Program-made: the position numbers and the translations under genes
Shown: positions 56,485 through 64,000 of the stretch, piece by piece
Layout: each line of letters opens with the position of its first letter
Numbering within the stretch: position 1 is the stretch's first letter
The notes under the pieces: model-generated
Databases searched by the model: none
What the model was told of the DNA's origin: nothing
Seen by the model: the letters and a program-made list of their open reading frames with translations, nothing else
Assembly (NCBI RefSeq): GCF_000013985.1
Contig: NC_008048.1
Coordinates: forward strand, 1,178,001 to 1,242,000
Source of the DNA: Sphingopyxis alaskensis RB2256
GTDB lineage: Bacteria; Pseudomonadota; Alphaproteobacteria; Sphingomonadales; Sphingomonadaceae
Reading direction: 5' to 3'
Length of the DNA: 64,000 nt

Positions 56485-56494
56485 GATAGTTCCT

Positions 56495-56926
56495 TCAACC
56501 CAGAGTGGCGATGACGGCGAGAATCGATAGCGCGAACAGACAGAGTGTCGCGAGCGCAAAGATGGTGAAACGCACCGGAATACGGTTCACGGTTGCTTGC
56601 CACAGGCTGTGGATGATGCGCAGCACGACATAGGCCCAGGCGAGACCGCGCGTCAGATCGGTGTCGCCGCCCGACAGGTGCAGGAAGAGGAGCACCGCGT
56701 AAAAGATCGTCGGCTGCTCGCACAAATGCGTGTAATTATGCGACTTCCAGTTGGTTTCCGGCGGCAGCATATTTTCCAGATCGGCGCCGCGCCCGCCCGG
56801 CGGTGCGGCCTTGATGTCAACGCCGACCTTGGCCATCGCCGAAAAACGGGTCACGGCGACCCAGCCAAGCATGATGATCGTCCAGAGCGCCAGGACGGCG
56901 CCGGGTGCGAGTAGACTGTCCGACAT
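56495..56926 (-). CDS. MAPEG family membrane protein (copy 2)
   Basis: 143 aa, four predicted helices. LPPETNWKSHNYTHLCEQPT parallels the same block in copy 1, marking a tandem duplication. It starts at the ATG of 56926 and lies 10 nt upstream of copy 1, with the CoA-transferase gene 47 nt upstream. A glutathione-dependent role is the family default; no substrate can be assigned. Confidence 0.83.
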   Translation of the reverse strand: MSDSLLAPGAVLALWTIIMLGWVAVTRFSAMAKVGVDIKAAPPGGRGADLENMLPPETNWKSHNYTHLCEQPTIFYAVLLFLHLSGGDTDLTRGLAWAYVVLRIIHSLWQATVNRIPVRFTIFALATLCLFALSILAVIATLG

Positions 56927-56973
56927 GGTTTCCCCCCTCCATATTGTGCCGCGATGCTACGCGCCGCGCGCCG

Positions 56974-58143
56974 TTATGCAACGCAATCCTTCGCCTGCGA
57001 CAGTTCGGCCCGGATGGCCACGCCATCACCGTCGAGCCGTGGCGCAAAACCCAGGTCGCGTGGCCCCATCGCGCCATAGCGGACGGGTGGCTGCATCTCG
57101 TGAAAGCCGCCGACGTCGGGATGGGTGCGGCGCCGGAAAAAGCCTGTCGCTTCGAAATGGGGATCTTCCCTGACATGCTGCAGATCGCGCGCCGCCATCG
57201 CCGGAATATCGTTGGCGGCAAAGATCGCCAGCCATTCGGCGGTGGTCTTTGTCGGCGTTTTGCGCGCGATTTCGGCATAGATGAGCGGCATATGCCGACC
57301 CTCGGCCTTTGCCGCTGCATATTCGGGGGTTTCGAGCAAGGCGTCGCTGTCGAGCAGCGTCATCAGGCGCACGGTCGATTCGGGTGTATAGGGGACGATT
57401 GCGACATAGCCATCGCGTGTCGGGAAGGGCTGGCGGGTCGGATCGAGCTGGCGCGGATAACCCGCGGGGCCGAGCGGCGGGTCGAGCGTCGCATCGCGCA
57501 AATGTTCGGTGAGCATGAAGGCAGTGAAACATTCGAACATCGGCACCTCGACCGCCTGCCCCTCGCCGGTCCGCAGCTTGTGAACCAGCGCCGCCAGGAT
57601 CGCCTGCGCGCCGAACTGGCCCGCGATCTTGTCGGCGATCAGCGACGGGAAATAGCGCGGGCGCGGGTCGCCATCGACGCGCGGGAGCAGGCTGGTGGTG
57701 CCGCTCGCAGCCTGGATGACATCGTCATAGGCCTGAAGGTCGGCATAGGGGCCGTCCTGTCCGAAGCCCGTGCCATGGACATAGATGATATCCGGCTTGA
57801 GCGCGCGGCACGCGGCATAGTCGAACCCCAGCTTGGCGATCGCCTTGCCGCGGATATTGTGGAAAAACACGTCGGCGGTGGCGACGAGATCGCGCAGCAC
57901 CGCCGCGTCCTCTGCCTGTTTCAGGTCGAGCGCGATCGACCTTTTGCCGCGGTTCACCGTGAGGTGGATCGACCCCATCGTCGGGTCAGGAATGCCGCTG
58001 CCAAGGTAACGCGAGATGTCACCCGCTCCCGGTGTCTCGACCTTGATGACCTCGGCCCCCAGGTCGGCGAGCATCTGCGTCGCATAGGGGCCGAAAATAA
58101 CCGTCGTCAGGTCGATGATGCGAATGCCGGACAGCATGGACAT
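56974..58143 (-). CDS. CaiB/BaiF class III CoA-transferase
   Basis: CoA transfer between carboxylates. 389 aa from the ATG at 58143 (MSMLSGIRIIDLTTVIFGPY), with GGGAGG upstream; the frame continuing to 58275 is not needed. GPYATQMLADLGAEVIKVE, DIIYVHGTGFGQDGPYAD and LAYDDVIQAASG-type spacing fit the family. Relatives act on formyl-, carnitinyl- and other CoAs; substrate unknown. Confidence 0.88.
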   Translation of the reverse strand: MSMLSGIRIIDLTTVIFGPYATQMLADLGAEVIKVETPGAGDISRYLGSGIPDPTMGSIHLTVNRGKRSIALDLKQAEDAAVLRDLVATADVFFHNIRGKAIAKLGFDYAACRALKPDIIYVHGTGFGQDGPYADLQAYDDVIQAASGTTSLLPRVDGDPRPRYFPSLIADKIAGQFGAQAILAALVHKLRTGEGQAVEVPMFECFTAFMLTEHLRDATLDPPLGPAGYPRQLDPTRQPFPTRDGYVAIVPYTPESTVRLMTLLDSDALLETPEYAAAKAEGRHMPLIYAEIARKTPTKTTAEWLAIFAANDIPAMAARDLQHVREDPHFEATGFFRRRTHPDVGGFHEMQPPVRYGAMGPRDLGFAPRLDGDGVAIRAELSQAKDCVA

Positions 58144-58228
58144 GGCGCCTCCCTCTTGTCTCCCTCTTGTCGTCGCGCACGATAGACGCATTGCAAAGTG
58201 AAACGGAAGAGGCTTTTGCCATCGCCAT

Positions 58229-59554
58229 TCAGGCGGCTGCGGTTGCCGCCGCGCCGCTATCGACGCCCTCTGCATAAGCGGTCGATATGCGGTGATAGGA
58301 TCGGGACCGGAAAGCCGCGAGCGTCGCGATCACGCCGAGCAGCCCGGCGATCGAAAAGACGATCGCGATACCGCGTTCGGGGCCGCGCCCGTACCAGTCG
58401 CCGATCGCCGCCGCTCCTGCTCCATCCGTCATCAGCGGCACGAAGACGAACTGGGTGATCGGCGCGATGAGGAAGGCGGTGAGCGGCGAGGCGGCCTGTT
58501 CGACCGACTGGGCAAAGCCGAACACGCGCCCCTGCCGTTCAAGGGGAACGACCTTTTGCAGCGTCGTTTGCTCGGCGGCTTCGGCATAGGGGCCGAGAAA
58601 CATCCACAGGAAGCAGCCTGTGGCGAGCAGCAGGATCGACGACTGGATCGTGAAAAAGACCGCCACCGTCCACGCGGCAAGGTTCACCGCCAGCAATGTG
58701 CGCACCGGATTGGCGCCGAGCCCCGTCCGCGCGATCACCATCCCGCTGACGATGAAGGCGCACGATATGACCGCCCAGAGCAGACCCCATTCCTCAACCT
58801 TCATCAACGACAGACCATAAGCGTCCATGAGCGCCATAAAGACGCCGCCGAGCAGATTGTTGAAGGCCGCGAACAGGATCAGACCGATCAGGCCCGGAAT
58901 GGCGAGCACAACACGCAATGTGCCGGCGAGATCGACACGCCGCGGCGCGTCGTGTGTTTCGGCCTCGCGCGGCTCATCGACGCGGATGGTTAGCAGGTCG
59001 ATGACCGCGGCAAGCGACAGGACGATCGCAAAACCAAGCGTCGCGACCATTCCGCCCCAAGCGACGAGGAAACCGCTGATCGCCGAGGTCGTAAGGAATC
59101 CAATGCCGCTGACCATGCCGACGAGTCCGTTCGCCCTGTCGCGCCGGTCCTCGGGCACCAGCAAGGTCACGAGCGTGGGCAGCGCGATCATCCGGATATT
59201 GCCGACGATCACTCCCAGCATGGTGAGCAGGATGAAGAGCCAGAAGGTGACGCTCTGCACCTTTGCGGCCCGGATGTCTGGATCGAGCGCATAGCCGCCG
59301 AGCATGGCCGCGTAGAGTGCCAGCGACGCGAGGCTGGAGACGAGCATCATGTTCCGCTTGCCATGATGATCGACGAGGCTGCCGAACCAGATGCCGAGCA
59401 TCGCGGTGAGCACGAGGTAGACGCCCGCGATCATCCCCGTCGCGAACACCGATTGGGTTTCGAGAAAGGTCCAGAAAGTCAGCGCAAACCACACCGTAAA
59501 ATTGGTGATGTTGGCGACGAGATTGTTGACGAGAAGATGGTGGAAGGGAGACAT
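58229..59554 (-). CDS. MFS transporter
   Basis: About 441 aa from the ATG at 59554, 12 helices. Motif A-like WFGSLVDHHGKRNMM lies between helices 2 and 3. The pattern resembles the MFS_3 enterobactin-exporter-like group rather than sugar porters; the solute is unknown. The frame extending 48 nt further up begins at no clear signal. A hairpin precedes it, so it is probably transcribed separately from the decarboxylase. Confidence 0.82.
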   Translation of the reverse strand: MSPFHHLLVNNLVANITNFTVWFALTFWTFLETQSVFATGMIAGVYLVLTAMLGIWFGSLVDHHGKRNMMLVSSLASLALYAAMLGGYALDPDIRAAKVQSVTFWLFILLTMLGVIVGNIRMIALPTLVTLLVPEDRRDRANGLVGMVSGIGFLTTSAISGFLVAWGGMVATLGFAIVLSLAAVIDLLTIRVDEPREAETHDAPRRVDLAGTLRVVLAIPGLIGLILFAAFNNLLGGVFMALMDAYGLSLMKVEEWGLLWAVISCAFIVSGMVIARTGLGANPVRTLLAVNLAAWTVAVFFTIQSSILLLATGCFLWMFLGPYAEAAEQTTLQKVVPLERQGRVFGFAQSVEQAASPLTAFLIAPITQFVFVPLMTDGAGAAAIGDWYGRGPERGIAIVFSIAGLLGVIATLAAFRSRSYHRISTAYAEGVDSGAAATAAA

Positions 59555-59580
59555 GGGTGCCGCTCTAGCGCCTTGAACCA

Positions 59581-59620
59581 AAAGCGAAAGGGCCGATCGC
59601 ATCGCTGCGCCGACCCTTTC
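59581..59620 (-). terminator. Terminator of the decarboxylase gene
   Basis: On the minus strand GAAAGGG (59620-59614) pairs with CCCTTTC (59592-59586) around a GC-rich interior that may extend the stem, followed by GCTTTTGG. It lies 22 nt after the decarboxylase stop. Confidence 0.55.
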
Positions 59621-59641
59621 AATCTTGTTATTCGAACGCGA

Positions 59642-60835
59642 TCAGAACAGCTTGGTCACCGTCGCGCTGCGGCGTTCCTGTTCGACTTCGCCGGTGTAGA
59701 GGCTGGTCATTGGTTCGTCGCTGACGACGTGGGTTTCGTCCGCGCCGAAGCCGTTGAACTTCGTCCGCATCGCGCAGCCATAAGCGCCAAGCATCCCGAT
59801 CTCGATGAAGTCGCCCGCCTTGATGTCCGCCGGCAGGAAGAAGGGGCCCGCCATATGGTCGAGATCGTCGCACGTCGGGCCGTAGAAGCTGAACGGCAGC
59901 AGTTCAGCGCCGCTTTCCGCATCGCGTTGCAGCGACACCGGGAAGCGCCAGCCGACATGCGCGGCGTCGAACAGCGCGCCGTAAGCGCCATCGTTGATGT
60001 ACAGCTCCTCGCCGCGGCGCTTTTCGACGCGGACGATCAGCGAGCTGTACTCGGCCGACAGCGCACGGCCCGGTTCGCACCAAAGCTCGGCCGAATAGCT
60101 GATCGGCAGGCTTTCGAAGCTGCGGTGGATGGTGTCGAAATAGGCATCGAGCGGCGGCGGCTCCATGCCCGGATAGGAGGACGGAAAGCCGCCGCCGACA
60201 TCGATGATGTCGACGGTGACCGACGCCGCGACGATCGCCGCGCGGACACGCTCCATCGCCTGCGCATAGGCGTGCGGGGTCATCGCCTGGCTGCCGACGT
60301 GGAAGCAGATGCCAAGCGCGTCGGCCGCCTGCCGCGTCGCCATCAGCAGTTCGGCCACATCCTCCGGCTCGGCGCCGAACTTGGCGGCGAGGCTGAGCTT
60401 CGAATGATCGGACGAGACCCTGAGCCGGACGAGCAGGTTCAGATCCTGCGCGCCTTCGGTCGCGCGGACGATCTTTTCGAGCTCGTCGAGCGTATCGAGC
60501 GAGAAGGTGCGCACGCCATGCTTCCAATAGGCTTCGGAAATCGCTTCCTCGGCCTTTACCGGGTGCATGAAGCAGAGAGTCGCTTGCGGCAGCGTGCGCG
60601 CGACGAGGCGCACCTCGGCGATCGAGGCGACGTCATAGTGCGTGACACCCGAATCCCACAGCACGCGCAACAGGTCGGCGGACGGATTCGCCTTGACCGC
60701 ATACATGGTGGTGCCGGGAAATCGCTCGATGAAGAAACGCGCTGCGCGCCGCGCGGCGTGCGGGCGGACAAGCGTAACAGGTTCGACCGGCGAAAGTGCC
60801 TGAATCAGCCCGTGGGCGCTATGATGCTGGTGCAA
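59642..60835 (-). CDS. Ornithine/lysine decarboxylase, PLP fold type III
   Basis: Putrescine/cadaverine-forming enzyme, about 397 aa. PLP-Lys in TMYAVKANPSADLLRVL, HVGSQ, GGGFPSSYPGMEP, the EPGRALSAEY phosphate loop and the catalytic-Cys loop YGPTCDDLDHM are all in place. The best start is a TTG at 60835 (reading MHQHHSAHGL...), matching homolog N-termini; the frame stays open to 61015. It follows nspC in the same direction with a 222-nt structured leader. Confidence 0.88.
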   Translation of the reverse strand: MHQHHSAHGLIQALSPVEPVTLVRPHAARRAARFFIERFPGTTMYAVKANPSADLLRVLWDSGVTHYDVASIAEVRLVARTLPQATLCFMHPVKAEEAISEAYWKHGVRTFSLDTLDELEKIVRATEGAQDLNLLVRLRVSSDHSKLSLAAKFGAEPEDVAELLMATRQAADALGICFHVGSQAMTPHAYAQAMERVRAAIVAASVTVDIIDVGGGFPSSYPGMEPPPLDAYFDTIHRSFESLPISYSAELWCEPGRALSAEYSSLIVRVEKRRGEELYINDGAYGALFDAAHVGWRFPVSLQRDAESGAELLPFSFYGPTCDDLDHMAGPFFLPADIKAGDFIEIGMLGAYGCAMRTKFNGFGADETHVVSDEPMTSLYTGEVEQERRSATVTKLF

Positions 60836-61057
60836 TGCAAGGGACCCCCAAAGGTTAAGTGAAACATCCAAGGCTGCCTTGCGGTTATTGGAAGTCCCCC
60901 TGGGGCAGCGGGGAGCGCATATATGGCGGGGGGTCCCCCCTGTAAAGACCCTTGGGCGCAATTTTCTGACGCAATAGCGGCTGCCAGGATGAACCGGGGA
61001 AGCCTCGCGCCGCAAGGAGTCCAGACGAAAGTTCGTCGGCTGGCATGGTGGATTGGT
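60836..61057 (-). promoter_or_regulatory. Structured leader before the decarboxylase, speF-like candidate
   Basis: The transcript contains GGGGGGACCCCCC (plus positions 60940-60928), a near-perfect palindrome, and GGGGGTCCC (60849-60841) placed 5 nt before the TTG start, covering the only SD-like purine run. The two share a perfect 9-nt complement (GGGACCCCC/GGGGGTCCC), so two alternative folds are possible, one hiding the start. Another AGGGGGAC segment lies between them. The alphaproteobacterial speF motif precedes ornithine decarboxylase genes, so the context fits; identity is unverified. Confidence 0.55.
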
Positions 61058-62230
61058 TCAGCTCAGCCGCGTCTTGAAATCCTCAAAACCGAACTGGCGG
61101 ATCAATTCGAGTTCGTCGGTCTCGCTGTCCCACAACCAGATCGACGGAAGCGGCACGCCGTTGAATGTGTTGGTCTTGACCATCGAATAATGCGCCTGGT
61201 CGAGGAAGGCGAAGCGCTGGCCGATACGCGCGCCGCCGGGCAGTCGATAGTCGCCGATGACATCGCCCGCGAGGCACGAGGGGCCGCCGAGGCGCGTCAC
61301 CGCGCCTTCGCTGCCTTCGCCCAGCATCGCGGGGCGATAAGGTGCCTCGATCACGTCGGGCATGTGGCAGGTCGCCGAAATGTCGGTGATGCCGATGCTC
61401 ATGCCGTTATGGAACAGATCGAGCAGCTCGCCGACGAGGATGCCGGCGTCGAGCGCGATGGCCTCGCCCGGCTCGATCATCACGTCGCAATCGGTGGCGG
61501 CACGGACCTGTTTCAGAAAGGCGATGAGGTCGTCGACCTGATAATCGGCGCGCGTCACATGGTGGCCGCCGCCGAAATTGATCCATTTGAGCTGGCCAAA
61601 GAAAGGCCTCAGCATCGGGTGGACCGCGCTCCATGTGCGTTCGAGCGGCGGGAAATCCTGTTCGCACAGGCTGTGCATATGCACGCCGTCGACGCCATCC
61701 ATATGTTCGGGGAGCAATTGCGTGATCGGAAAGCCGAGGCGGCTGCACGGCGCCGCGGGGTCGTATTTGGCGACCTCGCCCTCGCTGTGCATGGGATTGA
61801 CGCGCAGGCCGACGTCGAAGCGCTCGCCCTTGGCGCGCAAATCGTCCAGCAGCGGGCGGAAGCGCGCGATCTGGCCGGGGGAGTTGAAGATGAGATGGTC
61901 GGAAAGCGCCGCGATTTCGGGCAGGTCGGCTTCCTTGTAGCCCGCGCAATAGGTCGCGACCTCTCCGCCATATTCGGCGCGGCCCAGTTTGGCCTCGTAA
62001 AGGCCCGACGCGCAGACGCCGTCCAGATATTCGGCAACCGTCGGGCCGAGCGACCACATCGAAAAGGCCTTGAGCGCCGCGAGCACGCGTGCGCCCGAGG
62101 CATCGCCGATATGGCGCAGCAGCGCGAGATTGCTGCGTATCTTGGCCGCATCGACGACGAAGGCGGGCGAGGGGACGCGGGTCAGGTCGAAGCGGGTAAA
62201 GGCTCCGGGATCGCCGGCACGGGTTTCCAT
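61058..62230 (-). CDS. nspC: Carboxy(nor)spermidine decarboxylase NspC
   Basis: PLP fold type III decarboxylase converting carboxynorspermidine or carboxyspermidine to the polyamine. 390 aa. Marks: PSPAFVVDAAKIRSNLALL, LAALKAFSMW (PLP Lys), WINFGGGHHVTRADY, EPGEAIALDAGI and CEQDFPP. With the dehydrogenase at the window end this gives the aspartate-semialdehyde route to spermidine used by many Alphaproteobacteria. The gene ends before the leader of the decarboxylase. Confidence 0.92.
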   Translation of the reverse strand: METRAGDPGAFTRFDLTRVPSPAFVVDAAKIRSNLALLRHIGDASGARVLAALKAFSMWSLGPTVAEYLDGVCASGLYEAKLGRAEYGGEVATYCAGYKEADLPEIAALSDHLIFNSPGQIARFRPLLDDLRAKGERFDVGLRVNPMHSEGEVAKYDPAAPCSRLGFPITQLLPEHMDGVDGVHMHSLCEQDFPPLERTWSAVHPMLRPFFGQLKWINFGGGHHVTRADYQVDDLIAFLKQVRAATDCDVMIEPGEAIALDAGILVGELLDLFHNGMSIGITDISATCHMPDVIEAPYRPAMLGEGSEGAVTRLGGPSCLAGDVIGDYRLPGGARIGQRFAFLDQAHYSMVKTNTFNGVPLPSIWLWDSETDELELIRQFGFEDFKTRLS

Positions 62231-62248
62231 GTCGCTATTGGCTTTCTG

Positions 62249-62599
62249 TCAGGCCGCAATCGGCCCCTTGAAGATGAAAAACGCCCCCGCCGCAATCAGT
62301 CCGAAGCCGACGAGATGGTTCACGGTCAGCCTTTCTCCGAGCCAGAAGACCGCGAAGCCGGCGAATATGACCAGCGTGACGATTTCCTGCAAGGTCTTGA
62401 GTTCGGCCGCCGTGTAGACGCCATAGCCGATGCGGTTGGCGGGGATAACGAGGCAGTATTCGAAAAAGGCTATGCCCCAGGCGATCACTATCGCAAGCCA
62501 CATCGGCCGCGACACGGCGCCAAGCTGCCCATACCAGGCAAAGGTCATGAAGATGTTGGACAGGAACAGAAGGCCGATCGGCGCGAGATAGGCGGTCAT
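62249..62599 (-). CDS. Small DMT-superfamily membrane protein (DUF486)
   Basis: 116 aa, four helices: LAPIGLLFLSNIFMTFAWYG, LAIVIAWGIAFFEYCLVIP, LQEIVTLVIFAGFAVFWLG and LVGFGLIAAGAFFIF. DUF486 is a four-helix DMT relative of small multidrug exporters. Its start overlaps the hydrolase gene by 4 nt and it lies 18 nt upstream of nspC, so a polyamine-related transport role is suggested but unproven. Confidence 0.85.
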   Translation of the reverse strand: MTAYLAPIGLLFLSNIFMTFAWYGQLGAVSRPMWLAIVIAWGIAFFEYCLVIPANRIGYGVYTAAELKTLQEIVTLVIFAGFAVFWLGERLTVNHLVGFGLIAAGAFFIFKGPIAA

Positions 62600-63690
62600 G
62601 GTGTCGCTTCCGCGTCCGTCAGGGGAAGAACGTCGCGAAGCAGCGCCGCAAAGAAACGCCCCGGCTCCTCAACCATCGGCATATGGGCCGAATGTTCGAG
62701 CCAAACGAGCCTTTTCGAGGGCGCCTCGACCTTCGCGAACCAGTCGGCTGCTACCGGCGAAGGCACGGTATAATCGTGCCGTCCTAGCAGGAGGACGATC
62801 GGTACCTCCATCTTGCGTACCGACTTGAAGCTGACGTCGGCGAGCCGCGGCCACAGCGTCGCCACCGAAAACGCGCTGCCCTTCCCCCATGCCCCGATGT
62901 CGTCGGGGCCATATTCGGGCGAAAGCAGCGGAGTCTGGAAATAGCGTTTCAGGTCGGGCTTGTTGTACATCAGCGATCCGTAGGGAATCGCATATTTGCG
63001 CCAGCCATCGGCCTTGGCGATGGTGAACTCTCCCTGCGGATAGGGCGCGAGCGCCTCGATGGCGGCGACGGCCTCCTTATTCCCGTCGGCCAGCGCCTTG
63101 GCGCGTGTCCACGCCATACCGGCCTTTTCGCCTTTGCGGAAATCTATGCCCTGCCCGACGCCGACATAGGCGTGCAACAGGTCGGGACGCTTCAGCGCGA
63201 CCGACAGGCCGACGATCGAACCCCAGCTGTGCCCCATCAGCACGACCTTTTTCTTCCCATACCGCTTTTGCAGATGCTCGATCAGTTCGATTGCATCGTC
63301 GCGATAGCGTTCGGGCGTCATGGTCCGGGCCAACGCTTCGGGGTCGTTCAGCGGATAGCTTCGCCCGGCGCCCCGCTGGTCGTAATGAACGACGGTGAAG
63401 ACGTCTTCCCATGGACGCTGAAAAGCCCAGGCGAACGGCATTTCGACGGCGCCGGGGCCGCCGTGGACAAAGATCAGGATCGGATTGTCCCGGTCGGCGC
63501 CGCGCACGTTTACGACCTGCCGCGCGCCACCGAGCGTGACCTCAAAGGTTTCCTGAACGCCGTTCGGCGTCACGATCTTGCCGATGTCGGCGACGATCGC
63601 GCGCGCGGGGGCGTAAGGGTCTTCGGATTGGGCGGCAGCGGGGGTGGAGAGGGCGGCGAGCGTCGCCGCGACAAGGATGGAAAATCTCAT
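62596..63690 (-). CDS. Exported alpha/beta hydrolase (prolyl-aminopeptidase-like)
   Basis: 364 aa from the ATG at 63690 with AAGGGA upstream. A signal peptide (FSILVAATLAALSTPAAA) is followed by the fold: oxyanion loop FVHGGPGAVEMPF, nucleophile elbow VVLMGHSWGSIVG, Asp in LLGRHDYTVPSP and His in LEHSAHMPMVEE. HGGPG and YDQRGAGRS are typical of proline iminopeptidase relatives. Periplasmic by prediction; substrate unknown. It is coupled to the DMT gene inside the polyamine locus. Confidence 0.85.
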   Translation of the reverse strand: MRFSILVAATLAALSTPAAAQSEDPYAPARAIVADIGKIVTPNGVQETFEVTLGGARQVVNVRGADRDNPILIFVHGGPGAVEMPFAWAFQRPWEDVFTVVHYDQRGAGRSYPLNDPEALARTMTPERYRDDAIELIEHLQKRYGKKKVVLMGHSWGSIVGLSVALKRPDLLHAYVGVGQGIDFRKGEKAGMAWTRAKALADGNKEAVAAIEALAPYPQGEFTIAKADGWRKYAIPYGSLMYNKPDLKRYFQTPLLSPEYGPDDIGAWGKGSAFSVATLWPRLADVSFKSVRKMEVPIVLLLGRHDYTVPSPVAADWFAKVEAPSKRLVWLEHSAHMPMVEEPGRFFAALLRDVLPLTDAEATP

Positions 63691-63724
63691 TCTACGTCCC
63701 TTCAACGCACCGGCCTTCAGATGT

Positions 63725-63802
63725 CGTCATCCCGGCAAAGGCCGGGATCTCGCCGAGATGTCCAACCCATGGGGTGCGATCCCGGCCTTCGCGGGGATGA
63801 CG
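63725..63802. repeat. Inverted repeat of the CGTCATCCCGGC family
   Basis: Left part CGTCATCCCGGCAAAGGCCG, right part ending GCGGGGATGACG, each also containing an internal CCGGC/GCCGG stem. It lies between the dehydrogenase stop (63820) and the hydrolase start, and may partly separate their transcripts. Confidence 0.75.
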
Positions 63803-63819
63803 ATAGCGGCGGCAGGTCG

Positions 63820-64000
63820 TCAGAAATCGAGCGGCGCGTCCAGTTCCTTCACCTGCCACGGCAGACCATGTTTCATCAGCATGTCCATGAAGGGATCGGG
63901 GTCCATCTGTTCCATGTTGAAGACGCCCGCGCCGCCCCACGTACCGGTGACCATCATTGCGGCGCCGATCATCGCGGGAACGCCGGTGGTGTAGCTGACC
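63820..64000 (-). CDS. Carboxy(nor)spermidine dehydrogenase, C-terminal part (cut by window edge)
   Basis: Only the last 59 complete codons are in the window. The reading frame VSYTTGVPAMIGAAMMVTG...WGGAGVFNMEQMDPDPFMDML...HGLPWQVKELDAPLDF to the TGA matches the C-terminus of saccharopine-dehydrogenase-like carboxy(nor)spermidine dehydrogenase (MDPDPF, KHGLPW). Context with nspC supports this. The enzyme condenses aspartate semialdehyde with a diamine, using NADPH. The N-terminus lies beyond 64000. Confidence 0.8.
   Translation of the reverse strand, partial: VSYTTGVPAMIGAAMMVTGTWGGAGVFNMEQMDPDPFMDMLMKHGLPWQVKELDAPLDF

Noticed and set aside
60836..61015. N-terminal extension of the decarboxylase by about 60 residues
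   Set aside because: The in-frame extension is low-complexity, Arg/Pro-rich and covers the structured leader; homolog-like sequence begins at the TTG of 60835.

Overview
The window is GC-rich, densely packed chromosomal DNA of an alphaproteobacterium, most likely of the Sphingomonadales and probably Sphingopyxis or a close relative. This rests on gene order (nagZ-scpA-scpB-tatABC; lolC-lolD; ppiD-trpE), an alphaproteobacterial-type NspC/carboxyspermidine dehydrogenase polyamine locus, and promoter-like motifs matching CtrA (TTAA-N7-TTAAC) and EcfG (GGAAC-N17-CGTTT). The genus is inference. No rRNA, tRNA, CRISPR array, prophage or intact transposase was seen; nearly all of the window is housekeeping core.

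Layout. 0-4 kb: cell-wall recycling, condensin accessory factors and Tat export (nagZ, scpA, scpB, tatABC), then an entericidin lipoprotein behind an EcfG-like promoter. 4-10 kb: mgtE, a cyclophilin, a nitronate monooxygenase-like gene, a 264-bp MITE-like element, nadC, RNase T2, and a 74-aa membrane protein behind a CtrA-type box. 10-21 kb: LplT-like MFS, pgsA, moaD-moaE, oxyR, an exported EF-hand protein, trmFO, a YhhN protein, a TauD-type dioxygenase, a peroxiredoxin, and gyrA with a DUF952 gene. 21-26.4 kb is the least understood part: an SDR, a nucleotidyltransferase-like membrane protein, an unknown helical protein and a PAS/histidine-kinase-like protein without the phosphoacceptor histidine, then a Crp/Fnr regulator. 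26.4-43 kb: pyrG, secG, tpiA, ppiD, trpE, lolC-lolD, an exported Pro-rich protein, gpx, dnaE, an acyl-CoA synthetase and a radical SAM protein. 43-56 kb: moaB, a lytic transglycosylase, a degenerate family-4-like UDG, ETF-QO, an exported TPR protein, ispE, N-formylglutamate amidohydrolase, ilvD, a lipoprotein, nnr and an RlmD/TrmA-type methyltransferase.

56-64 kb is on the minus strand: two tandem MAPEG proteins, a class III CoA-transferase, an MFS transporter, and a spermidine locus. In transcription order that locus is the C-terminus of carboxy(nor)spermidine dehydrogenase at the window edge, an exported alpha/beta hydrolase, a small DMT-type membrane protein, carboxy(nor)spermidine decarboxylase, and ornithine/lysine decarboxylase. 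The last gene follows a 222-nt leader in which a GGGGGGACCCCCC palindrome can alternatively pair with the GGGGGTCCC at the start site; this looks like a polyamine-type cis-regulator.

Intergenic space is often occupied by palindromic interspersed repeats of several families. Best candidates for new biology: the decarboxylase leader, the MITE and the promoter region it seems to split, the His-less kinase locus, the CtrA-box small membrane protein, the degenerate UDG, and the hydrolase plus DMT pair inside the spermidine locus.
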